This document shows positions 46,528 through 57,936 of a stretch of DNA of 58,174 nucleotides, one piece after another. A model generated the notes under the pieces. That model searched no databases. It was not told where the DNA came from and worked only from the letters and a program-made list of their open reading frames with translations. Positions within the stretch are counted from its first letter, which is position 1; the number at the start of each line of letters is the position of its first letter. The stretch is from Gonium pectorale. Taxonomy: Eukaryota; Chlorophyta; Chlorophyceae; Chlamydomonadales; Volvocaceae. Both the position numbers and the translations under genes were made by a program. Location of the stretch: assembly GCA_001584585.1 (NCBI GenBank), contig LSYV01000072.1, positions 1-58,174 on the forward strand, given 5' to 3'.

Positions 46528-48137
46528 ATGAGTGGATGGCCTGCATGCCCACATCGGTTGTCGGCCCGGCGAGCATGCAAGCATGGTGGCGGGGTGGGCC
46601 ACGCGAGCGAGCGGCGCACACGATTGCAAGCACGCAAGGGCTTCGGCGTAAGCCTGCCCAAGCTGCCGTCGCTCGGGGGAAACAAGCAAAAGGTCCCCGC
46701 GGGCGGTGTGGCGCCACAGCCTCTCATCGAGCTGGGCATGCCCGAGGAAGTGGAGAAAGCATGGGCATCGGCGCAGGCCCAATGGCGACAGCGCAGCATT
46801 AATGAACCGGTGATGCTACCGGGGTTGGGAGCGCAAGTGCACCTGGTGCCCGTTGGCGCGGACCTGCCAGGGGACGCCCTCCTCATACGCGACGTGGTGG
46901 CGGCCGTGCGGCCGGATGCCATTGCGCTGGAGTCTCCTCCGCAAGTGAGCAGTTTGTTGGCCATCAGCATCGTCGCAGCAGCTGGGGTGCCCGCCGCCTG
47001 CCCGCTTGACCCACGTTGCGAGATGCCGAATGGCGAATGGGACGCAGTCCGTGCCACGTTTGGGATAGTGCACGCCACACGCCTCATGCGACGGCGGGCC
47101 GCACGCGCTGACTGGACACTTCCGCCCAGCGTGACCCGCCGCTCACCCGCAGGGTCCACGTGCACCAGTACCACCCGCTACCCTCTCGCCTCCTGCACCG
47201 ACGCGCGCGCAACCGTCCCAGTGTACTTTTGCCTAGAGCCACTTTGCACATGCACCGCACGCCGCAGGCTGACCCACCGCCGCTTCCCACGCCCAGCGCC
47301 CGCCTGACAGCCGCCCCATTGCCTGCCCCGCAGTACCTCAAATCCTACACTTCGGTCGCCAAGGCGCTAGAGCCGCTGCTGGCGCGGCTGCTGGCGGCCG
47401 ATCCCGCCGGCCCGGCCGCCGCGCGCTCCTGCCTCACGCAGGCGCAGCGGGAGGAGTACCAGCAGCTGCTCCTGTCAGCCTGCCGCGGCGCCAGCTTCAA
47501 GCCCGACCCCGAGCAGCTGACGCAGCTTTTCCGGCTGGGCAGCCTGCCCTTCGTCGAGTGGCTGGTCCCGGCGCACCTCGCCCGCACCGCTCCGTCGGGC
47601 TCAAGACCCGGCGGCGCAGCAACGACGCAGCCGCTGCTCGCGTCGTGCGGGCTAAGCCGCGAGGAGCGGTCCAAGTCCCCAGCCGCCAGCCTGTTCCTGG
47701 GCCGGGAATTCGACCTGTACTTGGAGGAGGTGGACGGCGCGCTGGGGGAGGGGCTGGTGGCGGAGCTGGAGGCGTGGCGCGCCGCGCTGGGCGACCGGCT
47801 GGAGGGCGCGGGCGCGGAGCGGCAGCTGGCGACGCTGCTGGCGGCCTGGGAGGCGGCGTGCTGTGTGGGGCCGGAGCAGCAGGCGGAGCTGGTGGCGAGG
47901 GTGGAGGGGAGGGTGCGGGAGGAGGCGGCGGGCGCAGCGCGGGGCGGGGGCGAGGAGGTGGCGCTGGAGGTGGTGCGGACGCCGGCGGACGCGCGGGTAG
48001 CGGCACGGCTGGTGGAGCTGGCATCGGGGCAGAACGTGGTGCGGAGCTGCCGGCGGATCGTGGCGGTGGTGGGGCGGGTCCACCTGCTCAGCGTGGAGGA
48101 GGAGCTGCGGAGGCTGGCGGCGGCGGGGCGGCAGTAG
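46528..48137 (+). CDS. TraB-domain-like protein, probably organelle-targeted
   Basis: Two exons, 46528-46944 and 47334-48137, join in phase to give 406 residues. The first ~55 residues are rich in Arg, Ser and Ala, with no acidic residue in the first ~27, like a plastid or mitochondrial targeting peptide; MSGWPAC was chosen as the first in-frame ATG. The exon 1 end, VHLVPVGADLPGDALLIRD then VRPDAIALESPPQ, resembles the TraB/PrgY signature (a strand, a helix, and a conserved Glu). The C terminus RRIVAVVGRVHLLSVEEEL matches the closing VVGxxH strand of that family. The middle is helical and charged (LFLGREFDLYLEEVDGAL and following). TraB-like proteins are membrane-associated or hydrolase-like and poorly characterised, so no reaction is assigned. 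An unrelated alpha/beta protein cannot be excluded. Confidence 0.6.
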
Positions 48138-49781
48138 GTGTCCGTGGCTGGCCGCCAGAGGCACCGTTGGGGGGCTGGGCGGTACGGGTAGGCTGCAGGT
48201 GGGCTGTGTGGCTTTTGCTGGGGCCGCGCTGCCTGCCGTACACCGCACAGCACACCAATGCCCTCTTGGACGGTATGGATTGGCGACCCTTGATTGCGAG
48301 TGGAGGATGTACCCAGTTGCTGCTCGGGTGCAGCTCTGGGCCCGCTTGTGGCACCCTGCGAGCTCCCATGGGGTTGGAGCTTGAGTTGTTGGGATGGGCA
48401 GCTGGGCAGGACCGGGAGGGTAGGGCCTTGGTAAGCGAGGCGAGAGCACCTGCCCCTGCCGCGAGGTTACAGGTTACACGCCCGTCAAAGCCGGGGGGGG
48501 CCATGGACGAAGGCATGGCAAGGGCTTGCCGCTGGTGGTGGTGTATGCATGACAGGGCAGCGGGCTTCAAGGCGCAAGGCCCGCACCCGGGTGCGTGAGA
48601 TGTGCGACAAGGACGTATTCTTGTTGGAGTGCACCGGGTGGACGGGCTGCATGCGTCCGTTATGGGCGCCGGGTCGGTGGGGCGGCGGCTGTGCGACTGC
48701 ACATACAGGCACTGCCGCGACGATGGGAAAAGCAGGCATGTCACACATACGTGGTGTATGCTGTCAGAGAGAGCCCTCTCTCTGAGCCCTCTCGAGGGTC
48801 CCACGCACGGCAGCTCAGCGGTCGTCGAAGGGCTCAAGATTCAGATGCAAACGGAACCACCGCCATGGATTTGCCTTTCAGTGCACGCAATTGCAAACGA
48901 GGCGGCGTATGCATACCGTACCCGGGTACTGCAGTATTGCCACGTGTCGGCCGCAGCAGGGCTACGCAGTGCAGAAGGTATAATTTAGGCGGCAAGGCCT
49001 AAGTGTACGGGCGACAGTAACCTGGTACTGCACTGGTCAACCGACAGGCGATTTGCATAGCTTGCACGTGAGATTGCGGCATGCAGACTCCGCTCTCGTC
49101 GTCATCAAGTACAAAGGGCACGGCAGGACACAGACCCAATGACGTGGCGTCTGCCGAGTGAGAAGAAAAAAGCTGCAAAGAAAGAGGGATCCACAGCCAA
49201 GAACATACACACCCGAAGGTACGCCATGCCACATGCGCCTTGCTGAGCGGCACAACCGCCGGGTCCCTGGGATGGGGCGAGCCGCGGCGCCCACTCCTGA
49301 TACGCACGGCATCCTGCTCGCAGTGCGACGGCCGGAGCGAGATGCCACAGAACGACCTCCCGCCGCACCTAGGATCCAACAAAATCGCGGGTGCGAGGAT
49401 GCGGCACCGCAATAGCAAGATGTCGCCCCACTGTTGAGCCACTGCCACGTCGCCGACAGGTCACCGCAACGGATTTTAAGACGTCACAGTACTAAATAAA
49501 GGACCGCAGCAGCGCAACGGCGCGTCGCTGCATGCGTGAGCATGAGCCGGCACCGCAGAGAGTCAGATCCCATCCTGCTGTCGTACGTTCGTACAAGTGT
49601 GTGTCGCCAGGGCCCGTCGCCCCATTGGCCATCGCAACGGAACTCAAACCCGTTCCTCATTCATGGATATCATTCATGCCTGCGGCAGTGCATGGCGTGG
49701 GCGGGTCTTGAAGTGGCCAACCCACGAGGCACTCTGCTTAGGCCGGCCAGCCATCCCCTGGCCTTCCAGCAGGCCACCAAT
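48138..49781. other. Convergent intergenic region, 3' UTRs of TraB-like and polyQ genes
   Basis: Lies between converging genes. A paired minus-strand TGTAA occurs at 48478-48467. I did not see a plus-strand TGTAA for the TraB-like gene. No coding sequence was recognised. Confidence 0.4.
48467..48478 (-). terminator. Paired TGTAA signals on minus strand
   Basis: TGTAACCTGTAA reads on the minus strand, two signals at 7-base spacing, as at 70-88. If used by the polyQ gene it gives a 1.3-kb 3' UTR overlapping that of the convergent TraB-like gene. Confidence 0.35.
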
Positions 49782-52700
49782 CTACGAGCCCTCCCGCTCC
49801 AGCATCAACAACAAGCGCTCCATCCGGGCCGTGGCCGCCTGCGCCTCCGCGCGGGCCTCCGCCGCCTCTGCCCTTGCCCCTCGCAACTCCTCCTCCTTGG
49901 CTGCGAGCTGGGCCTGAGCCGCGGCGAGCTGGTCCCCCAGCCGTGCCGCGGTGGAAGCCGCTGCTGCCTCTAGCTCTTTGACCCGCGCCAGCAGCGCCTG
50001 GCGCTCCGCCGACCTGCGCTCCAGCGTCTGCAGGAACTTGGCTTCTAGCATGTCGGCCTTTGCCGCAGGGTCCAGATCTGGGGCTGCGGCCCCCCCACTC
50101 GGCGACAGGCTCGGTGCCGCCGCCGCGGCCCCCACCACCGGGGCATGGAGTTCCACCACTGGCGCCGCCGCCGCCGACCCACTTGGCGCGCCGCTGCTGG
50201 GCGGCGATACCTGCTGAGCCTGCGCCGCCGCCTGGCCCTCGCCACCGTCAGCGCATGGCTTGAGCGCGTGCGCTGCCGCCGCCGCGCCCTCGGCACCCAA
50301 GACCGCCCCGCTCCCACTCCCCTGCTGCAGAGCAGCGGTCGGCAGCCTAACGCCTGCAGCCTCCAGCAGCTCGTCCCGCCCCGCGGACGCCACCCGCTGT
50401 ACATCCGCCACGGCCCGCAGCACCTGCCCTAGCCGCACGTCCTTGGCCACCAGCATCCGAAGCACCTTGGCCATCGTCAAGTCCTTTGCCGCCAAAGCCC
50501 GCTGTGCCTCCGCGAGCTGCGCGTCCTTCGCCGCCGCCAACCGGCGCACCTCGGCTAGCTGGGCTTGCGCAACCCCCGCAGCCCACTGCGCCGCCGCCAG
50601 CTGCTCGGCATCAGCTGCTGCCGATTTGTCGCTGCCGCTGCTGGTGCCGGCTACAGCGTCCTCGCCGGCGTCGGGTGAGGGCCGTTCCTCTGCTGGTTGT
50701 CCTTCCACCGATGCGGCGCCCAGCCCCGCGTTCTCCGTGCCAGGTGGTGGCGGCGGCACGGCATCCGCCGTTGCCGCCTGTGCCAGCAGCCGCAGGCCCT
50801 TGGCCTCCGGCGGCTGCGGCTCGCCGTTGGCCTCATCGGCCACGGCATGTACGGCCCCAGCGGGGCTTGCAGACGCAGGATGCTGCTGCGTCTGGGGAGG
50901 AGGAGAGGGGCCATGCAAGTCGTTCACCTTCAGCCGCTTACTCCGCCGCCCCTGCGGCGGCTCATCGGGCGGCTGCTCCTCCGGCTGCAGGTCGGCGCCC
51001 GCCGCAGACGGAGCATTGCCTTCAGGTGCCGGTCGCTTTCCCGGAGCCAGGTCGCCTGCTGTTGCATGCAGGGGCATGGCACCGTTTTCAGATGCTCAGT
51101 CATTTTTTTCTCTCTAAATGCCAGCTTCAGAAGAGCATGCGTACATGCAAAACACAAACCGCGTTGTCCCGCAAGCGCCAGGGCACTGGAACAGTACGGT
51201 GGCGTGAGCGGCGGAGTTTTGTGTTCCGAGTGGGATCACTCGGAACACAAAACTGATGCAGCATGCCGGCACCTAGCTAGCGAACATCCCAACCCAGCTG
51301 TGCATCAACAAGCCTAGCCTTCGTCAACCTCAAATTCTTCGCCGTTGAGCCAGAGTGCTGTACGGCGGCCTGCCGTACAGGTTGCCCCAACATCCCCGTC
51401 AAGGCGTACGCACGCGCCCGTGCGCAAGTACGCCGAGTCAAAACGACCGGTCGAAGCAGCGCTTTCCGAATGCAAGCACGAACCCAAGGGCCACGGACGG
51501 ATGGCGCAGCGCCATTTGGCCGATGGGCAATGGGACGCTGCCAATCAACACGGCGTGAAGGGAGGTCAGGCGCCACGCTCGCACTGGGCAGGCACCCACG
51601 GGCCACGTACCGTACGCGCGTGTACCGTACGGGTACGGGGGAGGTCAGTTGGCGTGAGTGGACCTGGCCTGGCTGCGCTGGTTGCGGTGCAACCCTGGCC
51701 CCGACCCTTCCAACCCCGGTTTGCCGACCTGGCAAGTAGTAGTCCTCGCACATGCGCTCATGCGCCCACAGGCACGCACAAACGCGCGCACGTAGGCCCA
51801 CTGCGCCCGCGCGCACCCGGCTCCCATTGGCGCCATCTCACCTGCTGCTGCTGCCGCTCCAAGAGCCTGCTGCGAGGGCGGAACCACAGAGCCGCCGACG
51901 GTCGGCGGTGCCACCACTGCTGCAGGGGCCTGCAGCGCCGCCGGCCCCGACCGCGCCAACGCAGCGTTCACCAGCAGGTTCGTGGCGGCCCTGGAGAGGA
52001 CGGCAGCCAGCCCCGCACCTGCAGGCAGGCACGCATGCACGCACAAACAAACGAACAAACGAACAAACGAAGCTATAATGAGCAAACAGACAGCAAGGCT
52101 CGCACCCACAAAGCCACCACAAGAGAAAGACAGTGAGCAATCAGGCACCATGACGCAAAAACGCACCAGCCGTTAGACCTGCCGAATGGAGCTGCAGCGC
52201 CTGATGAAGCGGGGGGATCTGGGGCTGCAGCAGGGGCTGACGCTGGGGGGCCAGCAGCGGCACCTGCAGGCCTAGCAGCCGAGGGTATTGCTGAAGGGCG
52301 CGATCCTGCTGCTGCTGCTGCTGCTGCTGGTGTGCACCACGCACCACCCCGGGCGCTTGACTGTCAGCTGCGTGCGTGCAAAACAAACCTGTTAGCATAG
52401 GCAACACTCGACTGCAGCTTCACCTCCACGCGCGGGGAGGTAGAAGAGGCGGTGCGTTAGTTCAGTATGCGTAGCAGCGTGCCTCCCCCCACACATCCAA
52501 CATTACGCATTTATCTTCTCGATCGTATCGAACACATGCTAGGTCACTAGCAGCACGTGGAGCAGCGCAGCGCACACGCACCGCTGACCACGAGTTGGAG
52601 TGCCTGAAACGGGTCGGGGGTGAGTCCCTCGATGTCCAGGTAAAACGCCTCAGTGGCGCGATCCGCCGCTGGTATGGAGCTGCAGTCCGCGCGCCTGCTG

Positions 52701-53340
52701 TACGTGTGCTTGATTGCAGCCCAGACCTTGTGTCGGGCAGCAGTGGTGACCACCCCGGGAAAGAGTCCCCGCAACTGCGCCTGGAAGTACTGGAAGCCGT
52801 TCTCAACCCATGATACCTCAAAGTCGCCACACACCACGGGCTGGACAGGGAATACCGAGGGGGGTGCGTGGGGTATGGGGGTATAGGGGGGCAAGGGGGC
52901 GGGAGTCAAGACACCAGGCGGTGACCAGGTGCACGTGCATGCAGGCAACTTGGGGCCCATCTCCGCACCCATCCATTCCATCCGTGTCCCCTTGCTTGAC
53001 CCCGCCGTCAGACCTGCAGGTCTTTCTCTGACGCAGGGCAGGCGGTGTCCGGTGGCGGCCCCATCCCCTCCAGGTCTTTGCGAAGCTGCTGGGCGCCGGC
53101 ATCCGAACTGGGACTCGTCCAGACCGTAACAACCATGCACGCGTAAAGGGCCCAGTGCAGCAAGCTATGCCGGGCGGACCCGCCTGGTGAGTGCTCCGTG
53201 TGGACAGTAATTGCCTCCCTCGCCGCGCTCATCTTCTTTGATTTACGTATACTATATTTTTGAAGCTCGCCCGCATTGTTTGCATTCAACTTAGCAACTA
53301 GACAGAGGCCAGCTCGCAGTGCTCGCTGTGTTGCGGCCAT
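49782..53340 (-). CDS. Orphan polyQ/coiled-coil protein with nuclear localisation motif
   Basis: I do not recognise a family. Five exons agree in phase: 53340-53014, 52840-52582, 52367-52179, 52018-51842, 51055-49782, giving 741 residues. The N-terminal 110 residues include a short hydrophobic run (LLHWALYACMVVTVW, about residues 60-74). Residues ~110-195 look folded: VVCGDFEVSWVENGFQYFQA, LRGLFPGVVTTAARHKVWAA, ATEAFYLDIEGLTPDPFQAL. A polyQ tract encoded by CAG repeats follows in exon 3. The large last exon has a basic RRSKRLKV motif (probable NLS), then Ala/Glu/Gln-rich heptad-like helices around ~445-530 and ~665-735 (QLAAAQAQLAAKEEELRGAR), typical coiled coil. The 786-base intron before the last exon contains an 18-bp perfect hairpin. 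An ATG at 51077, just inside that intron, could start a shorter form. A nuclear structural or scaffold role is only a guess. Confidence 0.6.
51215..51254. repeat. Perfect 18-bp inverted repeat with 4-base loop
   Basis: Arms agttttgtgttccgagtg (51215-51232) and cactcggaacacaaaact (51237-51254) are exact reverse complements around ggat. The hairpin lies in the intron between exons 4 and 5 of the orphan polyQ gene, so it would form in its pre-mRNA. Confidence 0.95.
51358..51380. repeat. 9-bp palindrome ctgtacggc / gccgtacag
   Basis: Perfect 9-bp arms around ggcct, in the same intron as the 18-bp hairpin and about 100 bases from it. Confidence 0.85.
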
Positions 53341-53512
53341 CTTTTACAAGAAGGCCGCAACAACCTCAACGAAGGGAAATGAGCTCCCCATTGATGACAT
53401 GAAATAATGGACTTCGTCCCTTGTTCGTCCCTTTGCCGTACCTCGTTGCCTCGGTTCTCATCGGCCCTCGTTTGCACGATGCACGCCTTGTTGTCGCCAA
53501 CTCTCTGGTGAC
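53341..53512. promoter_or_regulatory. Short bidirectional promoter
   Basis: Only 172 bases separate the divergent start codons of the polyQ gene (53340, minus) and the ankyrin-type gene (53513, plus). The segment is visibly less GC-rich than the coding DNA on either side. Both promoters and leaders must fit here or overlap the coding parts. Confidence 0.5.
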
Positions 53513-55393
53513 ATGTCGCATCACAATGTTCCGCACTTGCGTGGCGGCTCGTGGGACAGCCTGGCGCCCGATCTTGTCGCTCGCATCGCGAGCCGCCTGC
53601 ACAGCAACGAGGTGGCGAGCAGCCTCCGACTGATCAACAAAGCGACCGCGGCGCTGTTACGGGGGCCAGAGCACACTACCCTTCACTTGTCGCAGCCCAT
53701 GGCCCATCACGTCTTCGCCTCGCACTGGCTCGCGCCGGGGGCCACCCGGGGGCTGACGCTGAAGCAGCGGCGGAAGCTGCTGAGCCTGACGGCAGCCAGC
53801 GGCGTGGCGGCCAACCTGGAGGTGGCTGTGCAGGCGGCCGGCTGCGAGCCGACGTTCGAGGTCGTTGCGGCGGCCGCAGCCAGCGGGCAACTGAGCTCGC
53901 GCCAGTGGCTGAGCGCGCATCGCTGCCCCTTCAGCGGTCGACCCGGCCTCTTCGACACCGCTCTCTCCGCGGCGGCGCGCGCGGGCCACCAGCACGTCTG
54001 TGAGTGGCTGGGCACGCTGGGCTTGATCTGGCAGCCCTGCCACGTGGAGCGGGCAATTGAACTGGCGGCGCGCGGCGGGCACCTGGGCCTGGCAGACTGG
54101 GTCATGCGGCGCTATGGGCCGAGCGCATGGGTGACGCCAATAGACGCTCGCATGGCCACCGTGTTTGGCGCGGCGCGTGGCTGCGACCTGGCCGCCCTGC
54201 AGCGGCGATTTCTGCAAGGCGGCTGGGGCACGCGCGCCCCAGACACCAAGCGGCAGGCCCTGGTTAATGCCGCCGGCAGCCTCACGCCCGACTGGGCCGC
54301 CAAGATGGAGTGGCTTGAGGCGCAGGGCGCCCCGCGGAACGACGTCTGCGTTGCGGCCGAGGCGGCGGCCCTCCCCGACGACGCCGGCGCGCTGGCCCGC
54401 TTGACCTGGCTACAGGGCCGGGGGTACACCGTCGACGGCCGTGCGGCGGAGTCGGCTGCCCGCGCTGGCAACAAGGCGGCGCTGCACTATCTCATCGGGG
54501 AAGTATCTGTGCAGCACGAGCGTCCACATCGATACGCATCTGTGGCCGCGCTGCGGGGTCACCAGGCTGTGCTGCAGGCCCTGGTCAACGGCGGGTGGCC
54601 GGTCAAAGAGCGGGAGGTGTTCCGATGCCTGGCACGCGGCGGCCATATGAGCGCGCTGGCCTGGCTTGCGGGGGCGCTGGGCGAGGGGACGGTGGCGGAG
54701 TTGCTCCGGGACAGGCGCCTGTTTGCAGCCGCAGCCGGCTCTGGCAGCATGGAGCTGCTGGCCTGGCTGCGTGAGCGGGGCTGCCCCTGGAGCAAGGCCG
54801 CCATCACCCAAGCTGCAGGCTCAGGCTGCCTTGCGGCTCTGGAGCTACTAGTGGAGCAGGGCTGTCCCCTACCGGTCAGTCCTGGGTGGTCCCTGCGGGC
54901 ACTGTCTGTGGTCTGGCTGTGTGACGAGGAGCTTGCGGGCTTGTCTACGGCTTCCTGCGAACCCCTCCATTGTATGATGCATGGCAGCGCCTTCTGTTTC
55001 GGTAGTAGACAAGTGCCATGCGTATGAGACGGGCTGTGCAGGCCAGAGGCTTGGTGTGGGGCTTCCAGCTGCTCGGTCCAGCTTGCCTTCATCGCGGCTC
55101 ACACCCAACCACGTCCGCAGGTTGACGGCTCCCCCTACACCGCCGCCTGCCGCAACGGCGACCTGGCGGCGCTGCAAGGCCTGCGGCGGCTGGGCGTGCC
55201 GTGGGGTCCGGTGGGGAAGGTGGCGCTGGAGGTGTTACGCGGGGCAACCTACGACTCGAACTGCTCCAACGACACCGACGGGTCCGGCGACGACCCTCCC
55301 AACGACTCTGACGACGAGCGCGGGTGGGACTCGGGGGACGTTCCCGTCCCCGTCCTGCGCTGCTTGCTGGAGGAGGGGTGCCCCATGGACTGA
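53513..55393 (+). CDS. F-box-like/ankyrin-type repeat protein, C terminus apparently frameshifted
   Basis: Exons 53513-54874 and 55121-55393 join in phase to 544 residues. The N terminus (WDSLAPDLVARIASRL, then VASSLRLINKATAALLR) looks like the degenerate F-box/leucine-rich start seen in a large volvocine ankyrin family. The rest is a string of divergent ~30-residue helical repeats: SAAARAGHQHVCEWL, ELAARGGHLGLADWV, SAARAGNKAALHYLI, AAGSGSMELLAWLRERGCPW, AAGSGCLAALELLVEQGCPL, TAACRNGDLAALQGLRRLG. These probably bind proteins. An acidic Asp/Ser linker lies near 55255-55330. The last repeat LLEEGCPMD stops at TGA 55391. One base further the frame continues as DATWLAERLQLLERH to a stop at 55502, which looks like the natural continuation, so a single-base insertion near 55390 is likely. 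An ATG slightly upstream cannot be excluded. Confidence 0.75.
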
Positions 55394-57056
55394 TGCCACG
55401 TGGCTGGCGGAGAGGCTGCAGCTGCTGGAGCGGCACACGCTGCCGCCGCTGCAGCACGGCCACGAGGACGCGGCGAGCGAGGGCGTGCGGGAACAGGGGT
55501 GACGCAGCATACCGTTACTTGTACGGCTCCCCGCGTACGGAAAGGCTGTCGGCGGCCTCCGAGCGCGCGGAGCGGCTGTGGCGGGCTCTCGGCAGCTGGG
55601 TGCCCCGGGGGAGGGAAGGCGGTCGACAGGAATGATGCGCGTGTGGTATTGCAGTGGCAGTGGCTTGGTTCGTGGACGCACGGTGCTGGCCTTTGTTGCA
55701 GGGACGAGACTGCGAGACTGCATCTGCCTTCGCCGGGCGGCGGGCGCCTGAAGACGCAGCGCGGGCGGGCGGCAAGCGGCAAGCGGCTGCTCTGGGCGGA
55801 GCGTCGTTGCCGGGTGACGTGGAGGCACAGATAATCCGGGGTTTGGACCCTGACCATCGAGTCAGCTTTGGGCTCCCTGCTTCCGTACGGCAGGGAAGTA
55901 GGGGTTTACGGCTGAGTGCGAATCGTGCATCGCGCTGCTGTCGCGGAGGACTGGGCGGGCGCTCGCTGAGGCCGTGCGGGCGGCTGAGGTCCAGCGTACG
56001 GCGGTGCACTCGTACGGCCTGTGTCGGCAGTGAAGTAGCCACGCAGCGATGCGACGGGGTGCGTGGGAAGCCGTACGGCATGGCAGGGTGCGACATGTGG
56101 CGTTTCCACACGGTGTGGTCTGGGGAGTCGTCTGAGTGAGCGAGGCCGACGCCGGAGCCGAACAGTTTAGTGTCCGGGCGGGGAGGGTCCAACGCCCTGC
56201 ACCGCTGCACGCTCGCCGGGCTCCGGCCCTTGGTGTTGGTGACGTTGCAACTTGGAATGGTGCCGTCATGATACATGTGCGGAATCCAACACAGAACAAG
56301 AGGGCACTTACGTATACACACAATGGACGCATTGCAGTCCGAGACGCGCTCTTGCTAGCGTTGTATTAGAGGCGCGCTGGCTGCTGGCCGTGGGAGTACT
56401 GCATTCCGCTGGGGTACAGGGCAGGAGGCCCGAGCTGGAGGCGGGTACAGCGCTTAGCTCAACGTTTACACTCGACCGTTGTGGATCGCGGGTTGAAGGA
56501 AGGGTGGGAAAGGGCCGGCGCTTCAGCAGAATACGGGTAGGCTGGCCGGGGGACGCGGGGACCCCGTAAGCTTGCCGCTCCGGGCACAGGTTAAGCTCGG
56601 GCTGGACGTAATGGGGGGAAGGGCGCCGCGTGGCGCAGGGTGGCGCAGTAGGCGGGTTTGGTACTGCCTGATGGGCTGCCCGTTCAGCTCCTTGTTGTTT
56701 AGCGGTTGTCAAGGCGATTGGGTCCAGGCTTACCACAGCTGTCGCTGCGTATCTGTGGGACATTTAGTTCTCCCCGTCGGCCCACGTCCGATGTGCGTTA
56801 TGGACATGTGGTCTGCGGTTCGGGAGCGGCGTCGGGGCGTCGCGACTGCGGCCCGGCTTACGGGGCGCGCGGCACTGCACGTCACTGCACGTTCAAACCA
56901 CAGCTCACTCGAAGCGGCCGTACCGTACCTCCAGAGCTACCCCCTGGGCTCATCAGACCCCACCGCAGCTCCAGAACACACCCCAGATGAGCCGCTGTCC
57001 ATGTTATGAAACGTACCTTCGCACCGGCCCAACCGTATTACCTGCGAGATACCGCC

Positions 57057-57222
57057 CTCCGCCGCACCCAGGCGGGCCGCCGCTGCGGCTGCCTCCATCG
57101 TGCTGTACCGGACCGAGCGTGACGCGCCGCCGGGTGGGGCGTGGGGGCCAACGGCAAACGTGGGGCGTCGCTCTCCGCCGCACCCAGGCGGGCCATCGCT
57201 GCGGCTGCCACCATCGTGCTGT
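57057..57222. repeat. Diverged 116-bp tandem duplication
   Basis: A 50-base core beginning ctccgccgcacccaggcggg occurs at 57057-57106 and 57173-57222 with three mismatches. The sequences after each core are also partly alike, so the full unit is about 116 bases. No gene is recognised over it. Confidence 0.75.
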
Positions 57223-57850
57223 TCCCATACGAACCCGATGCACTGCCGGGTGGGCAAGGTGCCCCATTAGCCCCGTCTCCGGCGCAGCCACGACCACAAC
57301 GCCGGTGAGGCGCTGGATGGTCAATCTCCTGGAGCCTCCCACAAGCCCACAAACCAACAAGTATTCGGCGTTGGCCGGAAGCAGACAACGCTAGCGATCG
57401 ATGGCGAACCTAAGTCGCCCCACATGGTATCCGTCATCGTAGCACTCACCATAAAAGTAACATCACCGCAGCAACCCTGCCAGTGAGCAGACAGCGTGAG
57501 CATTACCACCCAGCCTCTCACAGCCATGCAGAGTGCGTCGCACCGTTCTGACCTTGCACTTCGCGTCGCCGAGGGATAAGCGCTGCGCCTCCGCGGCAGG
57601 CTCTCGCCAGTACACCAACAGTTCGGCCCCGGGACCCGCCTCCTCCGCTCGACAGCGGGAACATTGTGCAAGAAGTGTCGTGCTGAAGGACGGTCCTGCG
57701 CACGCTCTCAAGCCAGGCAGGGCAGCGCAGGGCAGGGCAGCTGCCAACCCCCACGTAAACGCCTGCCAAGGCAAAGCCCCTCTCCGCCTTTCGTGGCAAC
57801 TCCAGCGCCCGGGTTGTTTCATCTACAGCCTCCCGCCGTGCACACACATA

Positions 57851-57905
57851 TTACATATGCGCTTACGCTCGTCGCCTGCGTCGTTTCATTTCAACACATA
57901 TTACA
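57851..57905 (-). terminator. Duplicated TGTAA signals, WD40 gene
   Basis: Minus-strand TGTAA at 57905-57901 and 57855-57851, both inside the direct repeat acacatattaca. They lie 32 and 82 bases after the WD40 stop, giving a very short 3' UTR. Confidence 0.6.
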
Positions 57906-57936
57906 CACATATACGCGCGCACCGCCGGGCCCCCCT

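Larger units (their letters stand above)
55394..57936. other. Gap between ankyrin-type gene and WD40 gene
   Basis: About 2.5 kb with no recognised gene. It contains the frameshifted ankyrin tail up to 55502, several CGTACGG-type palindromes (about 55543, 55884, 55996, 56014, 56073), a diverged 116-bp tandem duplication and the 3' UTR of the WD40 gene. Confidence 0.4.

Noticed and set aside
49782..51077. Separate single-exon gene starting at ATG 51077
   Set aside because: The ATG lies in a sequence that ends in a good acceptor (cagcag at 51056), and exons 1-4 join exon 5 in phase. It is kept only as a possible shorter form.
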